Origin: Larix kaempferi
Taxonomy: Eukaryota > Streptophyta > Pinopsida > Pinales > Pinaceae
Reading direction: 5' to 3'
Length of the DNA stretch: 64,000 bases
NCBI GenBank assembly: GCA_027924585.1
Contig: BSBM01000372.1
Span: 34,116,001 to 34,180,000 of the forward strand
Positions 11,374 to 22,075 of the stretch are shown piece by piece. The position numbers and the translations under genes were made by a program. The first letter of the stretch is position 1. Each line of letters starts with the position of its first letter. The notes below the pieces were generated by a model. It saw only the letters and a list, made by a program, of their open reading frames with translations, had not been told where the DNA came from and did not search any database.

Positions 11374-13005
11374 TGTAATATCCCGATTTTGACCCTATTG
11401 CATTAAAATTGTAAATGATGTAAATATCGTTATTAAATCATGGTGAGGAGCTCAAGGCCAAGGCCCCGCCATTGATTTAGCGTTTTATGTATCAGCAATT
11501 AAAAATAGATGCCTATGGTTCTTGTGCTAGACAGGCACAATGTAAATTAAGACATCATGTAAATACGAATTTTAATGAAATACCCACAACTAGCTATGCA
11601 ATGCAACACAGAGATGGGGGCATGATTCTACAAGGAATAGGGAGGGAAATTATTCAAACCCTTGAGCCAATGGTGTTAACCCAAATGTCAATGAAGGAAC
11701 CCATAAACCCTCAGCTACTCTTTTTGACTTATGCACCCAATCATTTAATTCTTCCAAGAGTTGGTTGAGGTAGTTAATGCCTTGGCAATGAAGAGGTATG
11801 GCGGCCAATTTCGTGTATGGGCAAGCCATCAACCTGAGAATTCATATTTTGTCTCCTTGGGCAAGAAAACACCCACGAAATTAACCCAAAAGCCATTCTT
11901 CACCCATTGCATTTGTTCTCTCATGCAGTCTGAGCTTGCTGGGGCTTTCTCCTTCACATTTTCTACAATTTTTCCTGCATTTTCCATGGCTGGGAACTTG
12001 TTTTTGGTTGGTACAGCGACTGGGAGAGGAGAGCCACGAATTGGGGGTTTGATGGAGGCTATTTTTTCTCCTGGGTTGTCCATAAACGTTTTCTAAAAAT
12101 GAATTTGTCTTCCTAGGGTTTATTCCCCATTTTCCATTTCGTTTATGATTGCCCATGTTTTTTCTGAAGCTCAGGGAAACCCCATTTTGTGCATCCCACT
12201 GTAAAAACGTTTCTCTTCATGCCCAACACTTGTGTTTTTGCTGTTATGTGCATCCCTGTTTTGGTTTGATATTGTGAGCAAGAATTTAGGAGTGGAAGAG
12301 GACAGAATTGGATTGATGAGCCTGGTGAGGAGGTAACCTCTCAAGAAGATCCAAAAGGCTGGCTACTCTTCTATGCACACCTTGAACAATACTAGATTGG
12401 AAGGTATGGCCCGAGCGACTGTGTAGTGGTGAAGGGAATACTTCCTTGTATTGAGTGTGTAGGTAATGTTGGTACCAAGCTAGATAGATCTGATAGAGGT
12501 ATCCATAGCTCTATGGGTGAGCCACTAGCTTAGCAATTCATTCATTTCCATTTCCTTAGCAGCCTGATAAACCCAATTGCAGATTGGCTTGGCTCATTTT
12601 GGTGTATGTTTGGCTATGTGTGAGTCTGTTGTTCCATGGTTCCTTGTAGAGATCATGCCCAACTCGGGGGTGGTAGTGTGTTGAGATATTGATGATCACA
12701 ACTGGCTTATGGTTGGGTGGAACGTTGCAGTTGCATAGCCAGTTGCTCGGGACTGCGTTGTTATAAGATAAGTACCTTCTTGTGTTAACTTTGCAATTTA
12801 TTTATTTGATGAATCTCATGAATATCTTGAATGTATGATGGATGTGTAATTGAATCTATTTCCGCTATGTTTCTTATATTTATACATTTACATATGTCTT
12901 TTTTATATTATGTGAATGTTTTATTTAATAAGCATGGGGCTAGATGCCCGGTTTTAGCATCACGATCCTTTCCATCGCACTAGTATGATGGGTGGGGTTG
13001 TGACA
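11374..13005 (+). repeat. Gypsy 3' LTR
   Basis: It has the same ends as the 5' LTR and is followed by the target duplication AAAAA. It differs from the 5' LTR by scattered substitutions, a small deletion near 12220 (CAACACTTGTG versus CAGCACAGTCTTGTG), and a TGTAAAA instead of the TATA box. Confidence 0.96.
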
Positions 13006-13530
13006 AAAAAATAATAAGATATAGGACAAGTAGAAGTTGAGAAAACCAAATTTTGTTAAAGTATCATCTTCATGTTCCTCCCAGAATAGGATACCTTCAT
13101 CCTCATATAAGGCATATTTGGAGAGGAGGTCTGCTTCTGAATTTAAACTCATGTATATGTGTTGTATGTCCACAGAAATGAAGGATGGCAGAAGTGTTTT
13201 GATGCGTCTGCACCAATAATGTAGCGACAATACCTACAGATTATGGATTCCCCTAGCCCACTGTATTGTGATAAGAGAATCACCATATATCTTGATGGAA
13301 TCCAATCCAAAAATATTTGCAACTTTGCATAGTACCCATAATGCCACAACTTCAACCTTGGTATTAGTCCCTATACCACAATTCAGTTTAAACTTTAAAA
13401 AATGTGAATGATTCAGTTTTAGTATGACACCTGTTGCACATTTACCATTTTGAGCAGCTCCATCAAAGTGTCCCACAACACATCTGTCCTCTGGAATATT
13501 GGTCTTTTGTTTCTAGCAATAATGAGACTT
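13006..13530 (-). pseudogene. LINE B ORF2, RNase H domain (left copy)
   Basis: Minus strand. The RNase H-like domain of a plant LINE is recognisable by GHFDGAAQNGKC, then IGTNTKVEVVALW, IKIYGDSLITIQWARG and SLNSEADLLSKYAL, in the usual order for this family. There is a stop after the WARG block and the frame is cut at 13005 by the gypsy element. The sequence continues on the other side at 3837 and runs to the poly(A) end at 3580. In the family this domain removes RNA from RNA:DNA hybrids during target-primed reverse transcription. A second copy of the same sequence, not interrupted by gypsy, is at 18970-19917. Confidence 0.9.
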
Positions 13531-13717
13531 TTCCTTAACACCATAATCATTATAAAGACTTAAAATCATTCTGCAATTTTCTTCAATATTTAATTTTTTG
13601 TCTTCAAATATTAAGGCATTTCTGACCTTCCATATGCTCTAAGACACAAATGTAGGTAGAATTTTGTGATCTGGAACCGCTTTATACCAGCAGTAATTTT
13701 TTTTCAAAAGGATATAT

Positions 13718-14295
13718 TGTTGTTGTAAATGTAACTTCTAAATATATTCCTTATTATATTATTTTTGTACTTTTATTGTACCTCTTTCGGAGAAGTTTTT
13801 CCTCCATTCGGGGATGTCATTATTGTATTTGGTCATGCAAGAATATTGAGGTAAAACCTCCATTGTAAGTCGGGGCAATAGTTCCCCAAAGGTCAAATGT
13901 AAAATGTATTTTTGAGTCTCCCTAGGAGAGGTCAGCTCAGTTAGGTAAGGAGGTCGGCCCCATTGAGAAATTAGGTCAATCACATTTAAAGTATAAATAT
14001 AGAGGCACCCTCTCTCATTTGGACATCACACTCACTCAAACAAGTTTGCACCAAGTGAGAGAGAAGACAAGTTCACTAGAGAAGAAAGAGGGAAGCTGCA
14101 GAAGACATCTTATCTTTGGGTTTTCTATCTTGTTTTATATTGTACTTAGTGATGAATCTATTACTGAGGAAGTTGCGGGGTTTTATCCTTTATGATTTCC
14201 TCGAGGAAATTTCTTGTGTTCTTGTGTATTGTTGTGCTTGTCTGTATTTTAGTTTAAAGATCTAACATAATTGAATTAAAGTGCAAACATTAACA
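13718..14295 (+). repeat. Copia 5' LTR
   Basis: TGTTGTTG...ATTAACA, preceded by TATAT and followed by the primer site. A TATAAATA box is at 13992-13999. Confidence 0.93.
13992..13999 (+). promoter_or_regulatory. TATA box of copia 5' LTR
   Basis: TATAAATA in AAAGTATAAATATAGAGG; the same box is at 20192-20199 in the 3' LTR. It lies about 280 bp into the LTR, consistent with U3/R. Confidence 0.65.
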
Positions 14296-14296
14296 T

Positions 14297-14308
14297 TGTA
14301 TCAGAGCC
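14297..14308 (+). other. Copia primer-binding site
   Basis: TGTATCAGAGCC begins one base after the LTR end. It matches the initiator tRNA-Met primer sequence apart from the missing second G. Confidence 0.85.
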
Positions 14309-14725
14309 ATCCTGAAAGAAGGCATTGTGCAACAGGAGAAAACTAGGGCTTCTTGTTCCAGACACTTGTCTCCACAAATCATCAAGAAAAGAGGGCTAGG
14401 ATAACTCACCTCAAGGAGGCACATATTTTGGTGGAAGCAGATTCCAGTCTGGCGAACTTTCATTTTTGATCCAGTCACTTGTGCCGAGAGAAAACTAGGG
14501 CATCAAAATTTTAGAGCTTCCATCCACCAATTTGGGAAAATGAGTACGACAACTCACCTTGAGGAGGCACATCTTTCTATCCAAGCCGGAGTTCAAAATT
14601 CCAAGTTTGGAAAATTAGGGTTTCTCTGTCAATACCTAGGTCAGCCAGCTCCAGAACTAGCTTGGGCATCTCAAATTGGTAATATCTAATTAATTGATAT
14701 TTCCATTTGAGGTTCTCATTTAAAA

Positions 14726-15598
14726 ATGACAAATCACACCAAGCTTGAGGATAAGCTTGAAGGAGTTGATAACTTCTGGGCATGGAAGTATAGAATTTCT
14801 CTTGTCCCAGAAGATAATGACTTGGACAACTATGTCAATGAGGAGGTTCCAGAACCAAAGGGAGAAGATGCAAAATCAATTCATAAGAATAACATGATCA
14901 AGGCCAAGAGGATCATTGCAGACTCCATCAAAGATCACCTCATCCCTTATGTATCATCCTTGAAGACTCTGAAGAAGATGTTCGATTCCTTGACCAAGAT
15001 ATATGAAGGAAAGAACATCAACCAAAAGATGAACCTAAGGAACCAAATCAAGAATGTGAATATTCAACAATCAGAAACCATTCAATCTTACTTCACAAGA
15101 GTCACTCATATAAAGGAACAACTTGAAGCAATTGAAGACAATGTTGAAGAAAGAGAGATTGTGATGACTACCTTGAATGGTCTCCCAATGGAACTCATTC
15201 ATTCAAGGAATATGCGCCATGAAGAAGCTAATCACATTCAGCAGATTATGGGAGGAATGCACACAAGAAGAAGCTCGATTAGTAGCAAGAGGATAAAATA
15301 TGGGGGCTAATGATGGCCAAGCCCTAACTGCTCATGCTAAGAAGATTCAACACAAAAGGGAGGACCTCCATCACAAGAAATCCAAAATATCCCATAGGAA
15401 TCATGGACCCAGAAGAGACCTCTCCAGTATTAGGTGCTTCACATGTGATGAGAAAGGACACTACTCAAGAGACTTTCCCAGAAACCAAGGATCCTCCAAG
15501 AGAACTAACAAGAAGAGGCATCATGCTCACACTGCTAAAGATGATGGACTAGTAAGGAAGAAAACCAAAGAAGAAAGGGTTGATTCTTCAAGTGATTA
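14726..15598 (+). pseudogene. gag: Copia gag with zinc knuckle
   Basis: It starts at ATG 14726 (MTNHTKLEDKLEGVDNFWAW, the usual copia gag opening). A UBN2/gag-like domain follows (LTKIYEGKNINQKMNLRNQI, YFTRVTHIKEQLEAI, TTLNGLP). A frameshift near 15290-15300 moves the rest to another frame: the basic region and zinc knuckle CFTCDEKGHYSRDF at about 15437-15480. The fourth zinc ligand, Cys in relatives, is Phe here. A stop occurs at 15597-15599 before protease. Confidence 0.9.
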
Positions 15599-15599
15599 A

Positions 15600-16020
15600 G
15601 AATATGTTTTGATCTCAACTCTTATAGGTAGCATCACCCATAGAAGCAATGAATGGCTTGTGGATAGTGGAGCATCAAAGCACATGACATGATACAAAGA
15701 ATCTCTTGTCAACTTATCAGAACATGAGTCACCTCACAAGGTGAAACTTGGAGATGATTATCAGTATACTATCAAAGGGAGTGGAGAGTTCTCTTACAAA
15801 CTAGACCCAAGCAAATCAATAAAGATGAAGGATGTTCTCTACGTACCAGGTTTGAAGAAAAATATTCTCTCCATCTCAGCCTTATATGATAAAGGGATTT
15901 GTGTTGCATTTGTTGATGGCCAAGTTCTAATGTGGCCAAAAGGAAAAAGAATAAATGATGCAACAATAATTGGAGAGAAAGAGGGAGGCATGTACAAGTT
16001 GAAAGGACAACCATAACAAA
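15600..16020 (+). pseudogene. Copia protease and linker
   Basis: EWLVDSGASKHMT at about 15653-15690 carries the intact DSG aspartic-protease motif and is followed by an in-frame stop. Then come KMKDVLYVPGLKKNILSIS and MWPKGKRINDA, the normal protease-to-integrase linker. It is in the same frame as the zinc knuckle. A TAA at 16014-16016 separates it from the integrase zinc finger. Confidence 0.85.
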
Positions 16021-16029
16021 CTTTGGTTC

Positions 16030-16850
16030 ATGACTCCATGGAACCAAGCGAATTATGGCATAGGAGGCTTGTACATGTACACTATAGAGCACTGCCAATT
16101 GCAAGCAAAGAAGTATCAGGCCCATCATAAATTCAATCAAAGTATGAAGGAATTTGCAAAGGATGTGCACAAGGGAAGAATGTGAAGAAATAATTTCCTA
16201 GCAGTGAAAGTAAGGCAAAGGGAATTTTAGAAATCATTCAATCATATGTGTGTGGCCCCATGTCTTCCATATATTTAAGTGGGTATGTATACTACGTTTC
16301 TTTCATAGATGACTTTTCTCGTAAGACATGGATTTATTCCTTGAAATTCAAAGATGAAGTGTTTAGAAAATTCAAGGAATTTAAAGCCTTTGTAGAAAAC
16401 CATACTAAAAAGAAGATGAATACTTTGCAATCAAACAATGGCGGAGAATTCACCTCAGAATACTTCAAGGACCTTTGCAGAGAATCTATGATTAAGAGGG
16501 AGTTGAGCACTCCTTACAATCCTAAAAAAAATGGTGTTGCAGAACGTAAGAACATAACACTAATGGAAGTAGCGAAGGCAATGCTCCATGATCAAGATCT
16601 TCCGATGCACTTATGGGCAGAAGCAACAAGAACAATTGTGTATGTACAAAACCGTACACCTCACCGTGTATTGAATGACAAGACTCCAGAAGAATCTTTC
16701 TTAGGAGAGAAACCAAAAGTGAGCCATCTCAGAATATTTGGTTGTACTGTGTACATACACATCTCGAAAGAAAAGAGAACAAAACTAGACCCTTTAGGAA
16801 AGAAGGGCATATTCGTGGGATATAGTGACACATCAAAAGCTTACTGAATA
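16030..16850 (+). pseudogene. int: Copia integrase
   Basis: The zinc-binding segment (LWHRRLVHVHY...CKGCAQGK) is at 16050-16180 with two stops. The catalytic core follows with SFIDDFSRKTWIY, LQSNNGGEFTSE and GVAERKNITLMEVAKAM. The second catalytic Asp, normally in SDNGGEF, is Asn here. PHRVLNDKTPEESFLGEKP and FGCTVYIHI are typical C-terminal marks of copia integrase. A stop at 16845-16847 interrupts GYSDTSKAY*IYFP. Confidence 0.93.
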
Positions 16851-17199
16851 TACTTCCCAAGATTCAATAAGATCAAAATTAGCATAGACGTAACTTTTGA
16901 TGAAGACTCAGCATACAACAAATCAAGACAATTACCTATTGAAGAAACTGAAGAACCTGAAGTTCCCAGAACCAGATACATAGTTATGGAAGAGACAATC
17001 CAAGAAGATCACCAAGACCATGACATGACAGAACCACAAGAACCTGTAGATCCACCTCAGAAATCCCACAAGAGAATACCAGCATGGGCATGTGAAGCAA
17101 TACAAGATGCATAGAAGTATGGTGCTCTAGAGGGGACACACAGAGAAATCAAGAGACTCAGACCATACTCTAATTATGTGGCCCTACTATGTGACATCA

Positions 17200-18300
17200 T
17201 TGACAAAGGACCTTCCAACTATGAGGCAGCAGTAGAAAAGCAGGAATGGAAGGATGCTATGATCGAAGAGTTACCAGTTGATTATGAAGAATGATGTATG
17301 GGAGATAATTCTGAGACCAGTAGGAAAGTCTGTTGTGACTTCAAAATGGATCTACGATATCAAACATGTTGCAGATGGTAGCATTGAAAAACACAAGGCA
17401 ATATTTGTGGCACGTGCCTTCTCCCAGAAATAAGGCATAAATTAAGAGGAGACATTTTCACCTGTAGGAAGATACACTTCCATAAGATATATAATTTCCT
17501 TAGTCGCAATAATGAAATGGAAGGTACACTAGATGTACGTAAAGACAACATTCTTGAATGGTGTAGTCGAAGAGGAAGTGGAGCATTCAATGGGATTCAA
17601 GACACATGAAAGATAGACTCATGTGTGAAATTTAAAGAAATCCTTCTATGGTTTGAAGTAGGCACCTGGGAGATGGTACAATAGGATGGACAACTTTCTG
17701 ATGAGATTAGGCTTTACCAAGAGTAAAGCAGATTCCAACCTTTACTTCAAGGTTGAGGGCGGAAGACTAGTTATACTACTGTTATATGTAGATGACCTGT
17801 TTGTAACAGGGGAGGATGAGCTCATTGCATAAACGAAGAGAAGGCTTACTGCAGAGTTCGAGATGAAGGAACTGGGAATGATGCACTACTTCTTAGGCAT
17901 GGAAGTGTGGCATAGTATAGATGGGATTTTTCTTGGTCAAGGAAAGTATGTAGTGGATATTCTGAAGAGGTTCAAAATGATGGATTGCAAGGAAATGGCC
18001 ACACCAATGGCATCAAACTTGAAGCCACTGTGTGATGCTTCATCAAAGATAGTTGATGCCATGATGTACATGTATATTATTGGTTCGTTGATGTACTTGA
18101 CGAACACGAGACCAGACATATACTTTGCTGTGAACACCCTGAGCCAGTTCCTGACGGATCCGAGAAATGTTCACCTGATTGCTGCAAAGCATATATTGAG
18201 GTACTTGAAGGGTATAATTGAGTATGGGATCAAATATGAGATGAATCAGAAGATTAACTTTCATGTTTATGTTGATTCGGATTGGTCAGGTAGTTCCATA
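17200..18300 (+). pseudogene. rt: Copia reverse transcriptase
   Basis: RT begins near EKQEWKDAMIEE (17233), then shifts frame at about 17270-17290 into VTSKWIYDIKHVADGSIEKH. The catalytic LLYVDDLFVTG at about 17778-17810 is intact. FEMKELGMMHYFLGMEV and GSLMYLTNTRPDIYFAVN follow. There are at least six stops between 17420 and 17835, so it is dead despite the intact DD. Confidence 0.92.
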
Positions 18301-18720
18301 GACAGAAAGAGCACTTCAGGATGTTGCTTTAGTTTGGGATCCGGTATGATCTCTTGGTTTAGTAGGAATAAGTTATGTGTGGCACTAAGTACAAACAAAG
18401 CAAAGTATGTTGCAGTCGTTTCGGCTAGTTGTGAGACAGTATGGATTCAGAAGCTATTGACAGATTTGTTTGATCTCGAGTTAGAGGCGACTTGTATATT
18501 TTGTGACAACCAGAGTTGTGTGAATTTGTCTGAGAACCCGGTGTTCCCTGACAAGTCAAAGCATATTGATATTGAGTACCACTATATCCGTGACATGGTA
18601 CATCGAGGAGCAGTGAATCTCTAGTATGTGGTGAAAGACGAGCATATAGCCGATGTGTTGACCAAGCCGTTAGCAAGAGTGAAGTTCGAGTACTTCAGAG
18701 AAAATATTGGTGTTATCTAG
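18220..18720 (+). pseudogene. rh: Copia RNase H
   Basis: HVYVDSDWSGSSIDRKSTSG, CVALSTNKAKYVA (relatives: ALSTTEAEYVA), IFCDNQSCVNLSENPVF and DKSKHIDIEYHYIRDMV are in the normal order. A stop at 18622-18624 lies before the final HIADVLTKPLARVKFEYFRE, and the frame ends at 18718-18720. A purine run GAAAGAGGGAG at 18734-18744 may be the old polypurine tract. It is not followed by the LTR start, so the element's original 3' end has been altered here. Confidence 0.9.
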
Positions 18721-18969
18721 ATCGAGGTTCCTCGAAAGAGGGAGTGATGTGACCGAAAGACACAGGTGCTTCATGGTTGTAGCTTACATGATGGAAGACA
18801 CAAGTGGTCCGAAAGGATGTAATGCATCTGGGATCGTCCCCGGCTGTATCCACATGTTTGAAGATGCTGGTAGGTCCATGGGTCATAAAGCATCTGGGAT
18901 GCGCCTGGGATGTATCTTACATGGTGGAAGACGCAGGTAGTCCGCAAGGATGTAATGCATCTGACAATA
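18721..18969 (+). other. Copia 3' untranslated remnant with a short internal repeat
   Basis: No coding sequence. GGAAGACACAAGTGGTCCGA (about 18793) recurs as GGAAGACGCAGGTAGTCCGC (about 18926), each followed by AAGGATGTAATGCATCTG. The segment ends at the junction with LINE sequence near 18970. Confidence 0.6.
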
Positions 18970-19917
18970 CTTTTGATATTCTATTATAGAATCAAACTTT
19001 TGATATTCTATTATAGAATCAAAAAGTATATAATACTGACAAAGCTCATCTCAAATGTACAATGAGTCTTCTATCTCCAATAAGTGTTATACAAAATCAA
19101 TCTATATGGAAGATTGTTAACTTTTCCAAAAAACCAAAATAAAAGGAAAAATATGTATCCTAACATCCGAAGGAAGATATGCTTCTAGAAAATGCATACT
19201 TGTTGAAAAACTAATAAGATCTAGGACAAGTAGAAGTTGAGAAAACCAGAGTTTGTTAGAGTATCATCTTCATGTTCCTCCATAATAGGATACCTTCATC
19301 CTCATATAAGGAAGATTTGGAGAGGAGGTCTGCATCTGAATTTAAACTCCTGTATATGTGCTGTATGTACATATAAATGAAGGATGAAATAAGTGTTTTG
19401 ATGCGTCTGCAACAATAATGTAGGGACAATACCCGTAGATTATGGATTCCTCGAGCCCATTGTATTATGATAAGAGAATCACCATATATCTTGATGGAAT
19501 CCAATCCAAAAATATTTGCAACTTTGCATAGTATCCATAATGCCACAACTTCAACCTTGGTATTAGTCCCTATACCACATTTTAGTTTAAAATTTAAAAA
19601 ATGTGAATGATTCAGTTTTAGTATGAAACCTGCTGCACATTTACCATTTTGAGCAGCTCCATCAAAGTGTCCCACAACACATTTGTCCTTTGGAATATTG
19701 GTCTTATGTTTCTGGCAATAATGAGACTTTTCCTTAACACCATAATCATTATAAAGACTTAAAATCATTCTTTAATTTTCTTCAATATTTAATTTTTTGT
19801 CTTCAAATATTAAGGCATTTCTGACCTTCCATATTCTCCAAGACACAAATGCAGGTAGAATTTTGTGATCTGGAACCTCTTTATGCCAACAATAATTTTT
19901 TTTCCAAAAGGATATGT
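18970..19917 (-). repeat. Second copy of the LINE B 3' part, lying inside the copia
   Basis: It matches 3618-3837 plus 13006-13717 throughout, minus the gypsy, with about 7-8% differences in a sampled 120 bp. It ends exactly with the same TATRT target bases before an LTR. Its left edge lies about 20 bp inside the LINE's poly(A) end, with a local duplication of TTTTGATATTCTATTATAGA (18973 and about 19007). It encodes the LINE RNase H again (GHFDGAAQNGKCAAG, IGTNTKVEVVALWILCKVAN, YGDSLIIIQWARG) and the preceding linker WRIWKVRNALIFEDK. Confidence 0.9.
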
Positions 19918-20495
19918 TGTTGTTGTAAATGTAACTTTAGAATATATTCCTTATTATATTATTATTGTACTTTTATTGTACCTCCGTCGGAGATGTTTTT
20001 CCTTTGTTCGGGGATGTCATTATTATATTTGGTCATGAAATAATATTGAGGTAAAACCTCCATTGTAAGTTGGGGCAATAGTTCCCCAAAGTTCAAATGT
20101 AAAATGTATTTTTGAGTCTCCCTAGGAGAGGTTAGCCCAGTTAGTTAAGGAGGTTAGCCCCATTAAGAAATTAGGTCAGTCACACTTAAAGTATAAATAG
20201 AGAGGCACCCTCTCTCATTTGGACATCACATTCACTCAAGCAATTTCGCACCAAGTGAGAGAGAAGACAAGTTCGCTAGAGAAGAAAGAGGGAAGCTGCA
20301 GAAGACATCTTATATTTGGGTTTTCTATCTTGTTTGATATTGTTCTTAGTGACGAATCTATTACTGAGGAAGTTGCGGCTTTTTCTTGTTTACGGTTTCC
20401 CTGAGGAAATTTCTTGTGTTCTTTTGTATTGTTGTGCTTGTCTATCTTTCAGTTTAAATATCTAACATAATTCAATTAAAGTGCAAACATTAAAA
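19918..20495 (+). repeat. Copia 3' LTR
   Basis: 578 bp, same length as the 5' LTR. It is flanked on both sides by TATGT (19913-19917, 20496-20500), so by itself it looks like a solo LTR in LINE B. That double flank is the mark of the duplication described for 18970-19917. Confidence 0.93.
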
Positions 20496-21130
20496 TATGT
20501 TCTGGATGTTTGATGAATATTTAGGGACATACATATATGTTCCCAAAGTTGTTTTGTATACTGACAGTGTATTAAAATGTGCTCCATTGTTTCATCATTC
20601 TGCATACACAATGTACAGACATTTGGACAAATAATACTCCTATGGATCAGGTTATCAAAAGTTTTAAGACAATTTTCAAAATACAACCAAAGGAAGCATT
20701 TAATTTTTAAAGGCAACTTCCATCTCCATATCTTCTTGTACCATCATTTTGGAACAATTATGTTATATTCTTGAGCAATAGTCCAATATGCATATTTTGT
20801 AGTGATGAATCCAAGTTGAGCATTTGGATACCAAATCAATGAGTTTTTTTCAAAGCAGAGCCTAATACTTGTAGAATTAAGGAGTGAGATATAATTGTTC
20901 CATTCAGTTGCCACAGATCTCTCCAATCCTAAGTCTAATGTTGTCATCCAATATGAGTTTGAAGGAACTTGCCATTCTATCTTTTTCTATTTGTGCAAGA
21001 GTATTGTAGCCAATACTAGCAAGATATTCCAGAATGTAATTTGACAAATGGTAATTTTCTTCTAAGACAATAATAGGGTCAATACCTACCATAACTTTGG
21101 TACCATCCCCCACTTTCTAGGTGATCCCTT
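20496..21130 (-). pseudogene. LINE B ORF2, linker and zinc-binding region
   Basis: Minus strand, read downwards from about 21300: SLWTKIIHAKYIKK, VGDGTKVMVGIDPI, then the zf-RVT-like segment PLKIKCFLWLYFENCL and CTLCMQNDETMEHILIHC. The same order is seen in LINE E near 56600-57320. It is cut at 20495 by the copia LTR; in the uninterrupted element it would run into the RNase H linker (WRIWKVRNALIFEDK) at about 19830-19890. Several frameshifts and stops are present. Confidence 0.85.
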
Positions 21131-21354
21131 TTCAAAATGAAGAGTATGATTTTATGAACCCTGTCCAAAAATATGATGAGTTTCTGTATGTTTTGTTTGG
21201 ATTCTTGATCCATGGAAATAGACATTTTTTGATATATTTTGCATGAATTATCTTAGTCCAAAGGCTATTTCCAAAAATACCCCTCCAAAATGTTTTAAGG
21301 CACAAAGCAGTACTGAACCAATTTTTTTTTTTATGTTCCAGCTACCATAGAGAC

Positions 21355-22075
21355 CAGATCTTGTCCCATCACATCCATAAAGGAAAGAAAGAGTTCAACA
21401 GTCCATCCATCGGGACCTGGACTCTTTTCTTTGTAAATTGATTTAAGGCCTCTTCAATTTCATTCATGGTAACAACATTGCCAATGGCCAACCCTTCCTC
21501 AGGATCCACAAAAGATGGAATATGTCTTAGAACATTTAATTGGGCCTCAATATTGCAAGTTCCAGGATCTTTAAAAGATGATGAAAAATAGGATTTTTCC
21601 AACCCCTTTAAATATGCCTGTGTATTCACCATGTTCCCATTTTCATCAGGCATTTCCCAAATAGCATTGATGTTTCTATCATATGTGGCATAGCTATGGA
21701 AAAAATTGGTATTGTTATCACCAAGATTTATCCACAATGCACGACTCTTAAGTCTCCAATCCATTTCCTCCTGTTTAAGTAACACATGTCTTTTTATCTC
21801 TAATTCCTTATTTGACTTTTTTCATCCTCAACAGGGATCAAAGAATCATATTTTGACATAATATTTCTCATTTGTTCATCTATAGCATTGTAGTCCTCTT
21901 GGTCTTTAGATTTTCCTTTTTTAAGGATTTTAGTTTCCACACTAGTCTATCCATTGGATTGTAATCATCTGGTGGATGTAATGTATCCCTGATCAAGGAT
22001 TTAAAGTCCTCCAATAATAACCAAGTACTATTAAATTTAAAAGGGAAGTTCTGACAATGGGTTATATCAACATTA
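21355..22075 (-). pseudogene. LINE B ORF2, N-terminal part of RT with the catalytic core deleted
   Basis: Minus strand. It starts at about NFPFKFNSTWL (22055), and continues with the conserved WRLKSRALWINLGDNNTNFF (21740-21680) and a DGWTVELFLSF-like block at 21400-21365 after a frameshift. In LINE E the equivalent block (PGPDGWSVELF, about 55320) is followed by roughly 1.2 kb that includes the FVDD catalytic motif. Here it passes almost directly into the CLKTFWRGIFGNSLW segment at about 21300. The RT palm is therefore missing and this copy could not have been active after the deletion. Confidence 0.82.

Larger units (their letters stand above)
3838..13005 (+). mobile_element. Ty3/gypsy chromovirus, complete but inactivated
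   Basis: It has 1635-bp and 1632-bp LTRs (3838-5472, 11374-13005), both TGTAATATCCCG...GTTGTGACA, and an AAAAA target duplication (3833-3837 and 13006-13010). A primer site lies at 5476 and a polypurine tract just before the 3' LTR. The single gag-pol frame has domain order gag, zinc knuckle, protease, RT, RNase H, integrase, chromodomain. The LTRs differ at roughly 3-4% of positions where I compared them, so it is younger than the copia around it. The matching empty site (TTGTTGAAAAACTAATAAG) is at about 19207-19225. Confidence 0.97.
13718..20495 (+). mobile_element. Ty1/copia retrotransposon with a LINE segment duplicated before its 3' LTR
   Basis: Two 578-bp LTRs (13718-14295, 19918-20495), both starting TGTTGTTGTAAATG, flanked by TATAT (13713-13717) and TATGT (20496-20500), a one-mismatch target duplication inside LINE B. 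The internal order is primer site, gag, protease, integrase, RT, RNase H, as in Pseudoviridae. From about 18970 to 19917 the internal region is replaced by a copy of the LINE sequence that lies left of the 5' LTR. LTRs differ at roughly 8-9%, so the element is old. Multiple stops and frameshifts are present. Confidence 0.93.
3579..22075 (-). mobile_element. LINE (L1-type) B, split by nested copia and gypsy elements
   Basis: One minus-strand LINE explains both ends of this block. Its poly(A) end is the T run at 3580-3601. Its 3' part is 3602-3837 plus 13006-13717 (RNase H region). Its 5' part is 20496 to about 22075 (N-terminal RT region, then zinc-finger region). Flanking sequence on both sides belongs to one U copy. 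It is 5'-truncated, starting just after the endonuclease domain, and has an internal deletion that removed the catalytic RT core. The nested copia (13718-20495) and gypsy (3838-13005) interrupt it. The target-site duplication is not clear. Confidence 0.8.

Noticed and set aside
19918-20495. Independent solo LTR unrelated to the copia at 13718
   Set aside because: Both LTRs have the same length and ends, and the outer flanks form a target duplication; the duplication model explains the extra TATGT.
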